From: Paenibacillus sp. Marseille-Q4541
GTDB taxonomy: Bacteria > Bacillota > Bacilli > Paenibacillales > Paenibacillaceae
Length of the DNA: 64,000 nucleotides
Assembly (NCBI RefSeq): GCF_018310695.1
Contig: NZ_JAGXCY010000026.1
Location: forward strand, 1-64,000
Direction of reading: 5' to 3'
The translations under genes were made by a program, and so were the position numbers. Below are positions 63,266 to 64,000 of the stretch, piece after piece. Every line of letters starts with the position of its first letter. Within the stretch, counting starts at the first letter, position 1. Under the pieces are notes generated by a model. The model saw nothing but the letters and a program-made list of their open reading frames with translations, searched no databases and was not told the DNA's origin.

Positions 63266-63486
63266 AATTAGAATCTACATTGGTGCAGTGAATACATAAT
63301 AGGGGTAGTATATCTTTTTTTAGCACTAATTGAGCAAAGAGTACGGGCAAAATAATTTAATAGTAGAAAAAGTATACATGGACGGTCACAATTTTTTTAC
63401 TACATATTTTAGAACTTTATTCCAGATAAATTCGTAGATATCAAGATGGTCTAGAATTGTTAAATCATTCAAAGAGGAAGTTATAA

Positions 63487-63657
63487 ATGAAAAGAGGTAT
63501 AACGTTAGCTTTATGGAGCATTTCTACAGTAGTAATTTCAGCCATAGTTCTAAACTTCTATTTAAGCTATTTTACACTTGCATATGCCTTGATAGGGGTG
63601 CTTTTTCTTTTAATATCCGGATGGGGATATGTAGTTCAAGACAGACTATTGTTCTGA
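63487..63657 (+). CDS. Small two-helix membrane protein
   Basis: A 56-residue protein with hydrophobic segments ALWSISTVVISAIVLNFYL and ALIGVLFLLISGWGYVV and a short charged tail, QDRLLF. GAGGAAG lies six to seven bases before the ATG, which makes translation likely. Family not recognised. Confidence 0.6.
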   Translation: MKRGITLALWSISTVVISAIVLNFYLSYFTLAYALIGVLFLLISGWGYVVQDRLLF

Positions 63658-64000
63658 TCAAGATGAACAAAGCAAGAATCCGGTACATGTTTGGGCTTAA
63701 ATTGTTACTGATTGGATTAAAATCAATTAAGGCTAACTTATTTTTGAATTTACTAGCACAGAATCAAGAATTAACTCTATAATAAATTTGGTTATAATAA
63801 TTTACTTTATGATTATGATTTACAAGATTTATAATAATACCAAAAAATAAAATGTGTTGGTAATATTCCCTTCCGTAATTATTACTTTTATTTTGTTGAT
63901 TTTTCTATGGTACAAAAGCTTGCAGAAACATGGTTAAGAAAAGATTACTCAGCTAAATAATATCTGGATTTTATTCATTATCAAGACCTAAATTAAAAAA
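63658..64000. other. Right edge of the window, no supported gene
   Basis: The stretch is very AT-rich. A frame near 63855-63938 would give a hydrophobic piece (VLVIFPSVIITFILLIFLWY) but lacks a ribosome site, and other frames are short. It may contain a relic or a regulatory region of a gene outside the window. Confidence 0.3.

Noticed and set aside
63513..63782. 89-codon plus-strand frame at the right end
   Set aside because: It overlaps the better-supported small membrane gene, which has a proper ribosome site.

Overview
The window looks like chromosomal DNA of a low-GC Gram-positive spore former, most likely Paenibacillus. The pointers are an S-layer-homology (SLH) anchored giant surface protein, cohesin and dockerin modules, many AraC/LacI/DeoR/MerR/WYL regulators beside small transport or catabolic units, strong AGGAGG ribosome sites, and rifampin phosphotransferase next to HelD. 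Species cannot be fixed from sequence alone.

Region 1 (1-16750) is the left-truncated remainder of a compact, visibly AT-rich, one-strand operon for a phosphonate natural product. It encodes PEP mutase with the diagnostic EDK-x5-NS motif, a two-subunit TPP-dependent phosphonopyruvate decarboxylase, a DRE-TIM aldolase of the type called RhiG in rhizocticin biosynthesis, a threonine-synthase-like PLP enzyme, an HprK-like P-loop kinase, an amidohydrolase/Rieske pair, a class V aminotransferase, three ATP-grasp ligases and an MFS exporter. This enzyme set fits an APPA-containing phosphonopeptide (rhizocticin/plumbemycin type). Extra genes (nucleotidyltransferase, two metallophosphoesterases, a YjbQ-like protein, glutaredoxin) may signal a variant product or self-protection chemistry. 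A bulged terminator closes the operon.

Region 2 (16800-32230) is a patchwork of single genes: aldo/keto reductase, DUF3238-like protein, an AraC regulator fused to a GH39-like domain, an HSL-type esterase, a YitT-type membrane protein, a divergent DoxX/HxlR pair, a Fur-box-preceded flavin monooxygenase, a GNAT, a secreted nuclease/phosphatase-fold protein, and a divergent TetR/MFS pair. Gene relics (histidine kinase tail, hydrolase tail) and many hairpin terminators lie between them.

Region 3 (32500-38650) pairs HelD with rifampin phosphotransferase, a likely rifamycin-resistance island, followed by a decayed beta-propeller gene. Region 4 (38900-42900) is a sucrose unit (LacI repressor, symporter, GH32 sucrase) with a near-consensus promoter embedded in repeated operators. 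Region 5 (43180-54200) is a phosphonate/phosphate-ester scavenging locus: DeoR regulator, PhnD, a HAD phosphatase, PhnC, two PhnE, a secreted dockerin protein, and a 1452-residue SLH-anchored metallophosphoesterase carrying a cohesin. The last two suggest a non-cellulosomal cohesin-dockerin assembly on the cell surface.

Region 6 (54400-64000) holds an APH-family kinase with an apparent non-AUG start, an ABC ATPase, a MerR regulon (hexapeptide acetyltransferase, MerR, alcohol dehydrogenase) sharing MerR-type operators, a WYL regulator divergent from a GyrI-like protein, three tandem 64-bp repeats, a conserved hypothetical, an AraC regulator and a small membrane protein.
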